Shown: positions 1 to 10,947, counted from the first letter of the stretch. The stretch: DNA of 64,000 bases from Citrobacter sedlakii NBRC 105722 (GCF_000759835.1 NZ_BBNB01000015.1:1-64000), one strand, 5' to 3'. The notes: a model not told the origin generated them from the letters alone. Numbers and translations: made by a program.

Positions 1-362
<362 letters not shown>

Positions 363-369
363 GGCGCGA

Positions 370-398
370 AGTATAGAGGGTTTACGCGCCCTTGTCAC
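370..398 (-). promoter_or_regulatory. rnpB promoter
   Basis: On the minus strand a GTGACA -35 (393-398) and a TATACT -10 (370-375) are 17 bases apart, 8 bases before the rnpB 5' end. A GC-rich stretch follows the -10, the discriminator type of stringently controlled stable-RNA promoters. The -35 overlaps the garK stop codon (395-397). Confidence 0.85.
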
Positions 399-1540
399 CC
401 CGCGCTGCGCATTCCCATCGCCAGCGTGGCCGCAATATTTCGCGAAGCGCGGTAAATATTGTCAAATGCGCCCCGGAAGGCTTCTTCCAGCGTGCCGATG
501 CTGCTTAATACGCTAAACACAGCATCAATACCGTGCTGGTGCACAACCGCGACGTCACGCGTCAGGCTGCCGGCAATACCTATCACCGGCTTGTGGTATT
601 TCTTCGCCACGCTCGCCACGCCGACCGGTACTTTTCCGTGAATGCTCTGACTGTCAATTCGTCCTTCGCCAGTCACCACCAGCGTACAGTCGTGGATATG
701 CTCTTCCAGATTCAGCGCCTGGGTCACAATCTCGATACCGCTTTTCAGCTCCGCGCCGAGAAAGGCCATCAGCGCCGCGCCCATACCGCCCGCCGCGCCT
801 GCGCCAGGAACCTCTCTGACATCCACCCGTAGCGATTTTTTGATGATATCGGCGTAATGGGCAAGATTAGCGTCCAGTTCGACAATTAACGCCTCGGTCG
901 CGCCTTTCTGCGGTCCAAAAATCCGCGATGCGCCCTTCTCCCCCACCAGCGGATTGGTGACGTCGCAGGCAACGCGAATCGTGCAGGCGCGTAATCGCGG
1001 ATCAAGACCCGAAATATCAATTGCGTTGAGGCTGTTCAGGCTGCCTCCGCCATAACCGATCTCGGTGCCATTGGCGTCGCACAGTTTCGCGCCCAGCGCC
1101 TGTATCATACCCGCGCCGCCGTCATTGGTGGCGCTGCCGCCAATACCGATGATGATGTTTCGCGCCCCGCTTTCCAGCGCCTGCAAAATCAGCTCGCCCG
1201 TGCCGCGAGAGGTGGTGATCAGCGGATTGCGTTTTTCCGGGGGAACCAACGCCAGTCCGCTGGCTGCCGCCATTTCGATAAACGCGGTTTTTCCGTCTCC
1301 TGACATGCCCCAGTTGGCATTGACCTTTTCCCCCAACGGGCCGGTAACCCAAGCGGAATGTTCAGTTCCCTGCGTGGCGGCAATCATGGCTTCAACTGTT
1401 CCTTCACCACCGTCGGCGACGGGAACAGAAACATATTGCGCATCCGGAAAAATTTCCCGGAATCCTTTTTCTATTGCCTGAGCTACCTCACTGGCAGAAA
1501 GGCTTTCTTTATAAGAGTCTGGGGCAATGACGATTTTCAT
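395..1540 (-). CDS. garK: glycerate 2-kinase GarK
   Basis: Cytoplasmic kinase that phosphorylates D-glycerate to 2-phosphoglycerate, the last step of the galactarate/glucarate route. It has 381 residues, the normal family length. Family motifs seen are ADGGEGT (42-48), GIGGSATNDGG (132-142), CDVTNPLVGEKGAS (192-205), GAGAAGGMG (246-254) and TGEGRIDSQS (290-299). The ATG at 1540 begins MKIVIAPDSYK as in other GarK/GlxK proteins. It is the third gene of garL-garR-garK, 97 bases after garR. Its TGA lies inside the -35 element of rnpB. GlxK is a paralogue, but the context settles the name. Confidence 0.95.
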   Translation of the reverse strand: MKIVIAPDSYKESLSASEVAQAIEKGFREIFPDAQYVSVPVADGGEGTVEAMIAATQGTEHSAWVTGPLGEKVNANWGMSGDGKTAFIEMAAASGLALVPPEKRNPLITTSRGTGELILQALESGARNIIIGIGGSATNDGGAGMIQALGAKLCDANGTEIGYGGGSLNSLNAIDISGLDPRLRACTIRVACDVTNPLVGEKGASRIFGPQKGATEALIVELDANLAHYADIIKKSLRVDVREVPGAGAAGGMGAALMAFLGAELKSGIEIVTQALNLEEHIHDCTLVVTGEGRIDSQSIHGKVPVGVASVAKKYHKPVIGIAGSLTRDVAVVHQHGIDAVFSVLSSIGTLEEAFRGAFDNIYRASRNIAATLAMGMRSAG

Positions 1541-1587
1541 AGGGGTAGCCTGTTACTGCATAACGCCAATTAGCGTTTCACTGTTCC

Positions 1588-1631
1588 GGCCTGCGCCAGG
1601 CAGGCCAGATTGCTGCGTGCCACGAGGCACG
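1588..1631 (-). other. two small hairpins in the garR-garK gap
   Basis: GGCCTG/CAGGCC (1588-1593 with 1601-1606) and CGTGC/GCACG (1616-1620 with 1627-1631) can form adjacent stem-loops in the garR-garK message. Neither is followed by a U run, so they look more like RNA stability or processing elements than terminators. This is inference only. Confidence 0.35.
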
Positions 1632-1637
1632 ACGTGA

Positions 1638-2528
1638 TTAGCGAGTGACTTCCACTTTCGCCAGTTTTTCGTAATAGCATGCCAGCGCGCTGTGATCGGC
1701 CGTCCCCAGCCCGTCCGCGCGCAGCGCCTGCATCATCTCCATCACCGCAGCGGTCAGCGGCAGCTGCGCGCCGACACCGTGCGACGTATCCAGCGCGTTC
1801 GCCAGATCTTTAATATGCAGATCGATACGGAAGCCCGGTTTGAAGTTGCGATCCATAACCATCGGCGCTTTCGCATCCAGCACGGTACTGCCCGCCAGAC
1901 CGCCGCGAATCGCCTGATAAACCAGGTCCGGGTTTACCCCCGCTTTGGTCGCCAGCGTCAGCGCTTCTGACATCGCGGCAATATTCAGCGCCACAATCAC
2001 CTGGTTAGCCAGCTTGGTGACGTTACCCGCGCCGATTTCACCGGTATGCACCACGGATCCCGCCATCGCCTTCAGCAGATCGTAATATTTGTCGAAGATC
2101 GCTTTGTCGCCGCCCACCATGACGGACAACGTGCCGTCGATGGCTTTCGGTTCGCCGCCGCTGACCGGCGCGTCGAGCATATCAATCCCTTTGGCCTTCA
2201 GCGCGTCGCTGATTTCACGGCTTGCCAGCGGCGCGATCGAACTCATGTCGATCAAAACGGTGCCCGGCTTCGCGCCTTCAATAATGCCGCCTTCACCCAG
2301 CGCAACGTCTTTCACGTGCGGGGAGTTCGGCAGCATGGTGATGATCACATCACACTGCTCAGCGATCGCTTTTGCGGTAGAGGCGGTTTCTGCCCCGGCA
2401 GCAATAACTTCAGCAATCGCTTCAGGGTTACGGTCAGAAACCACCAGCGAGTAACCTGCTTTCAGGAGGTTTTTACTCATTGGTTTACCCATGATACCCA
2501 GGCCAATAAAACCAACTTTCATCGTCAT
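1638..2528 (-). CDS. garR: tartronate semialdehyde reductase GarR
   Basis: NAD(P)H-dependent 2-hydroxy-3-oxopropionate reductase that makes D-glycerate from the tartronate semialdehyde released by GarL. It belongs to the beta-hydroxyacid dehydrogenase family. The Rossmann motif is GLGIMG (9-14), the substrate loop DAPVSGG (119-125), and the catalytic lysine K172 lies in GNVTKLANQ. The start at 2528 (MTMKV) has an AGAGAG ribosome site about 9 bases upstream. The alternative ATG at 2522 gives the 294-residue form commonly annotated. It follows garL by 29 bases. Confidence 0.95.
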   Translation of the reverse strand: MTMKVGFIGLGIMGKPMSKNLLKAGYSLVVSDRNPEAIAEVIAAGAETASTAKAIAEQCDVIITMLPNSPHVKDVALGEGGIIEGAKPGTVLIDMSSIAPLASREISDALKAKGIDMLDAPVSGGEPKAIDGTLSVMVGGDKAIFDKYYDLLKAMAGSVVHTGEIGAGNVTKLANQVIVALNIAAMSEALTLATKAGVNPDLVYQAIRGGLAGSTVLDAKAPMVMDRNFKPGFRIDLHIKDLANALDTSHGVGAQLPLTAAVMEMMQALRADGLGTADHSALACYYEKLAKVEVTR

Positions 2529-2557
2529 ATCACTATTCTCTCTTGTTGCGGTGGTGG

Positions 2558-3331
2558 TTATTTCTTAAAGGAATCTGCCAGCTTCTGCGTGGCGGAACGG
2601 AATACGCCCAGATCGCTGCCCACGGCCACAAACGTCGCTCCCCACTCCAGATAACGGCGCGCATCGGCTTCAACCGGCGCCAGAATGCCGCAGGGTTTAC
2701 CGTTCGCTTTCGCACGGGCAAAAATGTGCTGAATGGCTTTCTGAACGTCAGGATGCGACGCGTTGCCAAGGTGGCCTAACGCGGCAGCCAGATCGCTTGG
2801 CCCGACAAAAATACCGTCAACGCCTGCGGTTGCCGCAATCGCGTCCACGTTATCGACGCCCTGCTGGCTTTCGATCTGCACAATGATGGTGATGTTCTTA
2901 TTCGACTGCGCAAAGTAATCCGCTACGGTGCCAAACATATTGGCGCGGTGTGATACGGATACGCCGCGAATCCCCTCTGGCGGATAGCGGGTCGCCGCCA
3001 CGGCGTTTACGGCTTCTTGTTCTGTTTCCACAAACGGGATGAGGAAATTGTAAAAGCCGATATCCAGCAGACGCTTGATAATCACCGGCTCGTTGGTCGG
3101 CACGCGCACAACCGGCGCGCTGGCGCTACCTTTTAATGCCATCAGTTGCGGGATAAAGGTTGAGACATCGTTCGGCGCATGTTCGCCGTCCAGCACCAGC
3201 CAGTCAAAGCCCGCCAGACCGAGCACTTCGGTGCTGATGGGGCTTGCCAGCGCCGACCAGCAGCCGATCTGCACCTGATGCGCAGCCAGCGCTGCCTTGA
3301 ATTTGTTGGGGAAGATGTCGTTATTCATCAC
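2558..3331 (-). CDS. garL: 5-keto-4-deoxy-D-glucarate aldolase GarL
   Basis: Class II, metal-dependent HpcH/HpaI-family aldolase. It splits 5-keto-4-deoxyglucarate to pyruvate and tartronate semialdehyde. Using the ATG at 3331 (MMNND), the base H51 and the metal ligands E154 and D180 (in IESQQG and GPSDLA) are present, one residue higher than the E. coli numbers because of the extra Met. AAGG lies 8 bases before this ATG; the second ATG (3328) gives the usual 256 residues. First gene of garLRK. In E. coli garP precedes it, but here garL directly faces garD. Confidence 0.95.
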   Translation of the reverse strand: MMNNDIFPNKFKAALAAHQVQIGCWSALASPISTEVLGLAGFDWLVLDGEHAPNDVSTFIPQLMALKGSASAPVVRVPTNEPVIIKRLLDIGFYNFLIPFVETEQEAVNAVAATRYPPEGIRGVSVSHRANMFGTVADYFAQSNKNITIIVQIESQQGVDNVDAIAATAGVDGIFVGPSDLAAALGHLGNASHPDVQKAIQHIFARAKANGKPCGILAPVEADARRYLEWGATFVAVGSDLGVFRSATQKLADSFKK

Positions 3332-3515
3332 GTTTACCTTGTCACTTAACCGTTATATAGAGAGTTTTATAAACCGACGGACGGGTCACTATTTATTTAC
3401 CCAGACATTTAAGCCGGTATTTTATTATTGTTTGACATTTACCGATGCTAATTAAAATAACCGACGGGTGTAATAAGTTCGTGGTTCAGTATAATCAGCC
3501 GCGGTGTATTAGGCA

Positions 3516-3594
3516 TTGTGCAAACGCTCATTAAAGAAACGAGCATTAAATATTATTTTGAGCATATGCACATAAGCCTGGGCGCTGATGCACA
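3516..3594. promoter_or_regulatory. cluster of TGCACA half-sites in the garL-garD control region
   Basis: The 424-base divergent gap (3332-3755) contains no gene. It holds TTGTGCAAA (3516-3524), TATGCACAT (3565-3573) and ATGCACA (3588-3594), copies or inverted copies of a TGCACA core. The genes flanking it are targets of the sugar-diacid activator CdaR in E. coli. That these repeats are its operators is inferred from the repeat pattern and context. Confidence 0.45.
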
Positions 3595-3621
3595 GATTTA
3601 CGCTTTGCTCACCCTGCGGGC

Positions 3622-3635
3622 GTGGCGTTCGCCAC
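3622..3635. promoter_or_regulatory. palindrome upstream of the CRP site
   Basis: GTGGCG-TT-CGCCAC is a perfect 6+6 inverted repeat just upstream of the putative CRP site in the garD promoter region. It could be an operator or a cruciform-prone spot. No factor can be assigned. Confidence 0.35.
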
Positions 3636-3639
3636 AACG

Positions 3640-3655
3640 GGTGATCGCGATCACA
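3640..3655. promoter_or_regulatory. probable CRP site, garD/garL control region
   Basis: GGTGATCGCGATCACA matches the TGTGA-N6-TCACA consensus at 9 of 10 defined positions. It lies about 100 bases before garD. Catabolite control of a sugar-acid pathway makes this plausible. Confidence 0.65.
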
Positions 3656-3755
3656 TTCTTATTCCAGCGCGCCTGACATGCTTATTTTATCAAAATGACA
3701 TTCTCTTTTTTCAGGTTCACTGAACGAATTATTTTTAGCTGGAGAATACTGAGCA

Positions 3756-5327
3756 ATGGCTAACATCGACATCCGACAGGAATCGCCGACGGCGTTTTAT
3801 ATTAAAGTTCACGACATCGATAATGTGGCAATCATCGTTAACGACAATGGTTTAAAAGCCGGAACGCGTTTCCCGGACGGGCTTGAACTGATCGAACATA
3901 TTCCGCAGGGGCACAAAGTGGCGCTGGTGGATATTCCCGCGCATGGTGAAATCGTTCGCTATGGCGAGGTGATTGGTTATGCCGTTCGCAATATCGCGCG
4001 CGGAAGCTGGATCGATGAGTCCATGGTGGAACTGCCGAAGGCGCCGCCACTGCACACGTTGCCGCTGGCGACCAAAGTGCCGGAGCCGCTGCCGCCGCTG
4101 GAAGGTTATACCTTTGAGGGCTATCGCAATGCCGATGGCAGCGTGGGCACCAAAAATCTGCTCGGCATTACCACCAGCGTCCACTGCGTGGCGGGTGTGG
4201 TCGATTATGTGGTGAAGATCATTGAGCGCGATCTGCTGCCTGACTACCCGAACGTCGACGGCGTCGTCGGCCTGAACCATCTGTACGGCTGCGGTGTGGC
4301 GATCAACGCCCCGGCAGCGGTAGTGCCGATTCGCACAATTCACAACATTTCGCTGAACCCGAACTTTGGCGGCGAAGTGATGGTCATCGGCCTCGGCTGT
4401 GAAAAACTGCAACCTGAGCGCCTGCTGGAAGGTACCGACGATGTGCAGAGTATCCCGGTGGACAGCGCCAGCATCGTGAGCTTGCAGGATGAAAAACACG
4501 TCGGTTTCCGCTCGATGGTGGATGACATTTTGCAGGTGGCTGAGCGCCATCTCGCGAAACTCAATCAGCGCCAGCGCGAAACCTGCCCGGCCTCTGAACT
4601 GGTCGTCGGGATGCAGTGCGGCGGCAGCGATGCGTTTTCCGGCGTCACGGCGAACCCGGCGGTAGGGTATGCCTCGGACCTGCTGGTTCGCTGCGGCGCC
4701 ACGGTGATGTTCTCCGAAGTGACCGAAGTGCGTGACGCCATCCATCTGCTGACCCCGCGCACGGTCAACGAAGAGGTGGGCAAGCGCCTGCTCGAAGAGA
4801 TGGCCTGGTACGATAACTACCTCGACATGGGGAAAACCGACCGCAGCGCCAACCCGTCACCGGGGAACAAAAAAGGCGGGCTGGCGAACGTGGTCGAAAA
4901 AGCGCTCGGCTCCATTGCCAAGTCAGGTAAGAGCGCGATTGTTGAAGTGCTGTCGCCGGGCCAGCGGCCAACGAAGCGCGGCCTGATATACGCGGCAACC
5001 CCCGCCAGCGACTTTGTCTGCGGCACCCAGCAGGTGGCGTCGGGGATCACTGTCCAGGTCTTTACTACCGGACGCGGTACCCCGTATGGGCTGATGGCGG
5101 TACCGGTGATCAAAATGGCTACCCGCACCGAGCTGGCAAACCGCTGGTATGACTTAATGGATATTAACGCCGGGACCATCGCCACCGGGGAAGAGACCAT
5201 TGAAGAGGTCGGTCAGAAGCTGTTTGCGTTTATCCTGGAGGTAGCCAGCGGACGGAAGAAAACCTTCTCGGATCAATGGGGCCTTCATAACCAACTGGCA
5301 GTGTTTAACCCGGCGCCGGTGACGTGA
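3756..5327 (+). CDS. garD: galactarate dehydratase GarD
   Basis: Dehydrates D-galactarate to 5-keto-4-deoxy-D-glucarate, feeding GarL; iron-dependent UxaA/altronate-dehydratase family. It has 523 residues, the E. coli length. An SAF-like N-terminal domain (about 1-100) is followed by a linker and the catalytic region with conserved stretches such as [20 protein letters not shown] and [10 protein letters not shown]. The ATG at 3756 sits after a weak GGAG-type site. Transcribed alone, divergent from garLRK, and closed by a strong terminator. Confidence 0.96.
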   Translation: MANIDIRQESPTAFYIKVHDIDNVAIIVNDNGLKAGTRFPDGLELIEHIPQGHKVALVDIPAHGEIVRYGEVIGYAVRNIARGSWIDESMVELPKAPPLHTLPLATKVPEPLPPLEGYTFEGYRNADGSVGTKNLLGITTSVHCVAGVVDYVVKIIERDLLPDYPNVDGVVGLNHLYGCGVAINAPAAVVPIRTIHNISLNPNFGGEVMVIGLGCEKLQPERLLEGTDDVQSIPVDSASIVSLQDEKHVGFRSMVDDILQVAERHLAKLNQRQRETCPASELVVGMQCGGSDAFSGVTANPAVGYASDLLVRCGATVMFSEVTEVRDAIHLLTPRTVNEEVGKRLLEEMAWYDNYLDMGKTDRSANPSPGNKKGGLANVVEKALGSIAKSGKSAIVEVLSPGQRPTKRGLIYAATPASDFVCGTQQVASGITVQVFTTGRGTPYGLMAVPVIKMATRTELANRWYDLMDINAGTIATGEETIEEVGQKLFAFILEVASGRKKTFSDQWGLHNQLAVFNPAPVT

Positions 5328-5347
5328 CGCCTCCCTTCTCTTCTCAT

Positions 5348-5377
5348 AAAGCATGCCCGGCGGGCGTGCTTTTTTTT
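5348..5377 (+). terminator. garD terminator
   Basis: GCATGCCC (5351-5358) pairs with GGGCGTGC (5362-5369), allowing one G-T pair, around a GGC loop. Eight T residues follow. It separates garD from the gat promoter. Confidence 0.9.
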
Positions 5378-5387
5378 CGCCCGTAAT

Positions 5388-6361
<974 letters not shown>

Positions 6362-6384
6362 CAGATAGCGCATTCGCATTCAAT

Positions 6385-6404
6385 ACAAACGAAAGATATC
6401 GGAG
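6385..6404 (+). repeat. second copy of the gat operator/Shine-Dalgarno block
   Basis: This 20-base stretch before gatZ matches 5482-5501 before gatY at 19 of 20 positions. Each copy carries the CGAAAG operator word and ends in GGAG, the ribosome-binding site. The copy may be an internal operator or a translational control element. Confidence 0.6.
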
Positions 6405-6410
6405 TCAGAA

Positions 6411-7682
6411 GTGAAAGAAATTATCTCGCGTCATAAAGCCGGTGAACATGTCGGGATCTGTTCTGTCTGTTCAGCCCATCCGCTGGTCATTGAAGCGGCC
6501 CTGCGCTTTGATCTGCACAGCGACAACAAAGTGCTGATTGAAGCGACCTCTAACCAGGTTAATCAGTTCGGCGGGTATACCGGCATGAAACCCGCTGATT
6601 TCCGCGATTTTGTCTATGGCATTGCCCAGGAGGTTGGCTTCCCGCGTGAGCGTTTAATCCTTGGCGGGGATCATTTGGGCCCGAACTGTTGGCAGGATGA
6701 ACCCGCAGCGGATGCGATGGAAAAATCGGTGGTGTTGATTCAGGCCTACGTCGCCGCAGGATTCAGTAAAATCCACTTGGACGCCTCTATGTCCTGCGCC
6801 GATGACCCCACGCCGCTCGACCCGATGGTGGTCGCCGAACGCGCAGCGGTACTTTGCCAGGCGGCTGAAGCGACGGCAACGGAAGAACAAAAACGCCGAC
6901 TGACCTATGTAATCGGCACTGAAGTTCCGGTACCGGGCGGGGAAGCCAGCAGCATTGGGACGGTTCACGTCACCCGCGCCGACGATGCCGCCCGCACGCT
7001 GGAAACGCATCAGGTTGCCTTTCGCGCTCGGGGGCTTGATGAGGCCTTAACCCGCGTTATCGCCATCGTCGTGCAGCCCGGCGTGGAATTCGATCACACC
7101 CAAATTATCCACTACCAGCCTCAGGCTGCCGAAGCGCTCACTACCTGGATCAAGGCCACGCCAATGGTTTACGAAGCGCACTCCACAGACTACCAGACCC
7201 GACAAGCCTACCGCGCGCTGGTTCGTGATCACTACGCCATTCTCAAGGTCGGCCCGGCCCTGACTTTCGCTCTGCGTGAAGCCGTTTTTGCGCTGGCGCA
7301 GATGGAAGACGCCCTGATTTCGCCGGAACAACGCAGCCGGGTGCTGGAGGTGATCGATGAAGTGATGCTTAACGAGCCTGGATACTGGAAGAAGTATTAC
7401 CGGCCGACCTGGAGCCAGGCGATGGTCGATATCCATTTCAGCCTGTCAGACCGTATCCGTTACTACTGGCCGCACCCGCGTATTCGGCAAAGTGTGGAAA
7501 AACTGATCGCCAATCTGAGTGGCGTCTCATTACCGCTGGGATTAATCAGCCAGTTTATGCCTGTACAGTTTGAACGGCTGTCGGAAGGCGCGCTAACCGC
7601 CACGCCGCGCAGCCTGATTATTGACAAAATTCAGGATGTTTTACGTGCATACCGGTTCGGTTGCGCGTCAGAAACAGCCTGA
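6411..7682 (+). CDS. gatZ: tagatose-1,6-bisphosphate aldolase accessory subunit GatZ
   Basis: Partner and chaperone-like subunit of the GatY aldolase; no catalytic activity of its own is known. It has 423 residues against about 420 in E. coli. Recognisable family stretches include [17 protein letters not shown] near the N-terminus, [26 protein letters not shown] and [10 protein letters not shown]. The start is GTG at 6411 with GGAG 6 bases upstream. The C-terminus ends with the CDS at 7682, 14 bases before gatA. Confidence 0.94.
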   Translation: MKEIISRHKAGEHVGICSVCSAHPLVIEAALRFDLHSDNKVLIEATSNQVNQFGGYTGMKPADFRDFVYGIAQEVGFPRERLILGGDHLGPNCWQDEPAADAMEKSVVLIQAYVAAGFSKIHLDASMSCADDPTPLDPMVVAERAAVLCQAAEATATEEQKRRLTYVIGTEVPVPGGEASSIGTVHVTRADDAARTLETHQVAFRARGLDEALTRVIAIVVQPGVEFDHTQIIHYQPQAAEALTTWIKATPMVYEAHSTDYQTRQAYRALVRDHYAILKVGPALTFALREAVFALAQMEDALISPEQRSRVLEVIDEVMLNEPGYWKKYYRPTWSQAMVDIHFSLSDRIRYYWPHPRIRQSVEKLIANLSGVSLPLGLISQFMPVQFERLSEGALTATPRSLIIDKIQDVLRAYRFGCASETA

Positions 7683-7696
7683 AAACCGGAGACGCT

Positions 7697-8161
7697 ATGA
7701 GCCAACTTTTTGTCCGTACTGGAATTCATTTTACCTCGCGCCAGCAGGCGCTCGCGCACATTGCCGAGGAGATGCTGGCCAAAGGCGTGGTGCATGACAC
7801 GTATCCGCAGGCGCTTCTCGAACGTGAAGCAAACTTTCCAACCGGCATCGCGCTGGAACGCCATGCCGTTGCGATTCCACACTGCGAAGCGGTTCACGCC
7901 AAATCGCCGGCGATCTACCTCATCCGTCCCGATACTCCGGTGGCGTTTCAGCAGGCCGATGACGACGGCGAAATTGCCGTTTCGCTGATCATCGCGCTGA
8001 TCGTTGAAAACCCGACGGCGCAGCTGAAACTCCTGCGTCGTCTGTTTAGCGAACTGCAAAACCCGGACACCCTTGAAGCGTTACTGAGTGCCCCTGAAAC
8101 AGCGCTGGCAGCCCGTTTTCAGGAAACTATCCTGATGCCTGAGCCTTGCGAACAGGCCTGA
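7697..8161 (+). CDS. gatA: galactitol PTS enzyme IIA, GatA
   Basis: Cytoplasmic phosphocarrier of the galactitol phosphotransferase system. It takes phosphate from HPr and passes it to GatB. It has 154 residues and an EIIA(Fru/Mtl)-like fold. The phosphorylated histidine is H62 in AIPHCEA. The reading frame is open upstream to 7661, but the ATG at 7697 (MSQLFVRTG) has GGAG 5 bases before it and matches the family N-terminus, so it was chosen. Confidence 0.94.
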   Translation: MSQLFVRTGIHFTSRQQALAHIAEEMLAKGVVHDTYPQALLEREANFPTGIALERHAVAIPHCEAVHAKSPAIYLIRPDTPVAFQQADDDGEIAVSLIIALIVENPTAQLKLLRRLFSELQNPDTLEALLSAPETALAARFQETILMPEPCEQA

Positions 8162-8190
8162 TAATATACTGATAATAAAAGGAATACCCT

Positions 8191-8475
8191 ATGAAACGTA
8201 AAGTGATTGTGGCCTGTGGCGGTGCTGTCGCGACCTCTACGCTGGCCGCGGAAGAAATTAAAGAGCTATGTGAAGCCAACGATATCACACTCGACCTGGT
8301 GCAATGTCGGGTCACGGAAATCGAAACCTATATGGACGGCGCCGATCTCATTTGCACCACCGCCCGCGTCGACCGCACCTTTGGCGATATTCCTGTCGTT
8401 CACGGTATGCCTTTTGTTTCCGGGGTGGGTATCGAAGCGTTGCAGCAAAAAATACTGACGATCCTCGTGGGGTGA
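8191..8475 (+). CDS. gatB: galactitol PTS enzyme IIB, GatB
   Basis: Cytoplasmic IIB domain protein of 94 residues, identical in length to E. coli GatB. The phosphocysteine is C9 in the [11 protein letters not shown] loop. It accepts phosphate from GatA His62 and phosphorylates galactitol during transport through GatC. It lies 29 bases after gatA and 4 bases before gatC, so the two are almost certainly translated together. Confidence 0.95.
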   Translation: MKRKVIVACGGAVATSTLAAEEIKELCEANDITLDLVQCRVTEIETYMDGADLICTTARVDRTFGDIPVVHGMPFVSGVGIEALQQKILTILVG

Positions 8476-8479
8476 CGCC

Positions 8480-9853
8480 ATGTTTAGCGAAATTATGCGT
8501 TATATCCTCGACTTAGGCCCAACGGTAATGCTGCCGCTGGTGATCATCATCTTCTCAAAACTGCTGGGGATGAAGCTCGGGGACTGTTTTAAATCGGGTC
8601 TGCATATTGGCATTGGCTTTGTCGGAATCGGTCTGGTGATCGGTCTGATGCTTGACTCTATTGGCCCTGCGGCGAAAGCGATGGCCGAGCAATTTCAAAT
8701 CAATCTTCACGTCATTGATGTTGGTTGGCCCGGATCGTCACCCATGACCTGGGCCTCGCAAATTGCGCTGATCGCCATCCCGGTCGCGATTGGCGTCAAT
8801 ATTCTGATGCTGGTGACGCGTATGACCCGCGTTGTGAACGTCGACATCTGGAATATCTGGCACATGACCTTTACCGGTGCGATGCTGCATCTGGCGACCG
8901 GATCGTACTGGCTGGGGATCCTCGGCGTGATTGTCCATGCTGCCTTTGTTTACAAACTTGGCGACTGGTTCGCAAAAGATACCCGCAACTTCTTCGGTCT
9001 GGAAGGAATAGCTATCCCGCATGGCACCTCAGCCTACCTCGGTCCTGTCGCGGTACTGGTCGATACGGTTATCGACAAAATACCGGGCCTTAACCGCATT
9101 CATTTCAGCGCGGACGATGTGCAAAAACGCTTCGGTCCGTTTGGCGAGCCGGTGACCGTCGGTTTTGTGATGGGGCTGGTGATTGGCATGTTGGCAGGCT
9201 ACGACGTGAAAGCCGTCCTGCAACTGGCAGTCAAAACAGCGGCAGTGATGCTACTGATGCCGCGCGTGATCAAGCCGATCATGGATGGCTTAACGCCGAT
9301 AGCCAAACAGGCGCGTAAACGTCTGCAGGCCCGATTTGGCGGCCAGTCATTTCTGATTGGACTGGATCCGGCGCTGCTCCTCGGCCATACCTCTGTGGTT
9401 TCCGCCAGCCTGATTTTTATCCCGCTGACGATCCTGATTGCGGTGCTGGTCCCGGGTAACCAGGTGCTGCCGTTCGGCGACCTTGCGACTATCGGTTTCT
9501 TTGTCGCGATGGCGGTGGCGGTACATCAGGGCAACCTGTTCCGCACGCTGATATCCGGCGTCATCATTATGGGCATCACGCTGTGGATCGCCACGCAAAC
9601 CATCGGTCTGCATACCCAGCTTGCCGCCAATGCCGGGGCGCTGAAAGCCGGTGGCATGGTGGCCTCCATGGACCAGGGGGGATCGCCGGTAACCTGGCTT
9701 CTGATCCAACTCTTTACCTGGCAGAACGTTGTAGGGTTCGTGGTAATTGCCGCCCTCTATTTCACCGGCGTACTGCTGACCTGGCGTCGGGCGCGTCATT
9801 TTGCAGCCGCGGAGCAAAACGCAACGCTGACGGAAAGTCAGCCCACCGTGTAA
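8480..9853 (+). CDS. gatC: galactitol PTS enzyme IIC permease, GatC
   Basis: Inner-membrane channel of the galactitol PTS, 457 residues against 451 in E. coli; the extra residues are at the C-terminus. It is hydrophobic throughout with many membrane spans, starting at about residue 13 (LGPTVMLPLVIIIFSKLLG). Conserved loops include VDVGWPGSSPMTWASQIA, EGIAIPHGTSAYLGP and the KPIMDGLTPIAKQARKRLQ segment. It delivers galactitol-1-phosphate to GatD. Confidence 0.96.
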   Translation: MFSEIMRYILDLGPTVMLPLVIIIFSKLLGMKLGDCFKSGLHIGIGFVGIGLVIGLMLDSIGPAAKAMAEQFQINLHVIDVGWPGSSPMTWASQIALIAIPVAIGVNILMLVTRMTRVVNVDIWNIWHMTFTGAMLHLATGSYWLGILGVIVHAAFVYKLGDWFAKDTRNFFGLEGIAIPHGTSAYLGPVAVLVDTVIDKIPGLNRIHFSADDVQKRFGPFGEPVTVGFVMGLVIGMLAGYDVKAVLQLAVKTAAVMLLMPRVIKPIMDGLTPIAKQARKRLQARFGGQSFLIGLDPALLLGHTSVVSASLIFIPLTILIAVLVPGNQVLPFGDLATIGFFVAMAVAVHQGNLFRTLISGVIIMGITLWIATQTIGLHTQLAANAGALKAGGMVASMDQGGSPVTWLLIQLFTWQNVVGFVVIAALYFTGVLLTWRRARHFAAAEQNATLTESQPTV

Positions 9854-9858
9854 TTTCA

Positions 9859-9876
9859 GGGGAGCGTTCGCTCCCC
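9859..9876 (+). other. hairpin between gatC and gatD
   Basis: GGGGAGCG-TT-CGCTCCCC is a perfect 8-base stem in the 44-base gatC-gatD gap. No U run follows, so it is not a normal terminator. It may protect the upstream mRNA or tune gatD expression. Confidence 0.55.
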
Positions 9877-9897
9877 GTTATCTTTCTGGAGAATGTT

Positions 9898-10941
9898 ATG
9901 AAATCAGTGGTGATTCACGCTGAGGGAGACGTGCGCGTTGAAGAACGCCCCATGCCCCAGTTGCAAAACGACGACGACGTGCTGGTGAAAGTCATCAGTT
10001 CTGGTCTGTGTGGTTCTGATATTCCGCGAATTTTTGCTAAAGGCGCGCATTATTACCCTATCACCCTCGGCCATGAATTTAGCGGCTACGTTGAATCGTA
10101 TGGCAAGGGCGTGAAGGACATGCAGCCGGGCGACGCGGTTGCCTGCGTGCCGCTTCTGCCCTGCTTTCACTGTCCCCAGTGCGAGCGTGGTTTTTACTCG
10201 TTGTGTAAACAGTACCAGTTTGTCGGTTCGCGCAGTGAAGGCGGCAATGCGGAGTTCGTTGTCGTAAAGCGCGCCAATCTGTTCCGCTTACCTTCCGATA
10301 TGCCTGTCGAAGACGGCGCGTTCATTGAGCCGCTCACCGTTGGTCTGCATGCGTTTCATCTGGCGCGGGGATGTGAAGGGAAAAACGTTATCATCGTTGG
10401 CGCGGGCACCATCGGCCTGCTCGCGCTTCAGTGCGCAAAAGAGCTCGGTGCGAAAAGCGTCGCCGCCATCGACATTAATCCACAGAAACTGGCGCTGGCA
10501 ACAGCGCTGGGAGCCACGCGGGTGTATAACAGCCGGGAGATGAGCGCAGCAGAGATTCAGGCAGCGCAGAACGACGCGCAGTTCGACCAGTTGGTGCTGG
10601 AAACGGCAGGCACGCCGCAGACCGTCTCACTCTCAATTGAAATTGCCGGACCGCGTGCGCAGGTAGCGCTGGTCGGCACGCTGCACCATGATCTGACGCT
10701 CACCAGTCACGTTTTTGGGCTGATCCTGCGCAAAGAGCTCACGGTGCTGGGCAGTTGGATGAACTACTCCAGCCCGTGGCCAGGAGAAGAGTGGGAAACG
10801 GCCGCACGCTTGTTGACCGAGAAACGCCTGCAGCTCACCCCGCTGGTTGCCCATCGGGGTAACCCAGAGCGTTTCGCAGAAGCCGTGAAAGCGCTAAACG
10901 GCGCACCTATGCAGGGAAAAATTCTCCTGGACTTCTCCTGA
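9898..10941 (+). CDS. gatD: galactitol-1-phosphate 5-dehydrogenase GatD
   Basis: Zinc- and NAD-dependent medium-chain dehydrogenase that oxidises galactitol-1-phosphate to D-tagatose-6-phosphate. It has 347 residues. Catalytic zinc ligands C38, H59 and E144 and structural-zinc cysteines C89, C92, C95 and C103 are all present. The cofactor motif is GAGTIG (168-173). The frame is open far upstream into gatC, but the ATG at 9898 has GGAG 7 bases before it and gives the family N-terminus. Last gene of the operon. Confidence 0.95.
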   Translation: MKSVVIHAEGDVRVEERPMPQLQNDDDVLVKVISSGLCGSDIPRIFAKGAHYYPITLGHEFSGYVESYGKGVKDMQPGDAVACVPLLPCFHCPQCERGFYSLCKQYQFVGSRSEGGNAEFVVVKRANLFRLPSDMPVEDGAFIEPLTVGLHAFHLARGCEGKNVIIVGAGTIGLLALQCAKELGAKSVAAIDINPQKLALATALGATRVYNSREMSAAEIQAAQNDAQFDQLVLETAGTPQTVSLSIEIAGPRAQVALVGTLHHDLTLTSHVFGLILRKELTVLGSWMNYSSPWPGEEWETAARLLTEKRLQLTPLVAHRGNPERFAEAVKALNGAPMQGKILLDFS

Positions 10942-10947
10942 TCGTAC

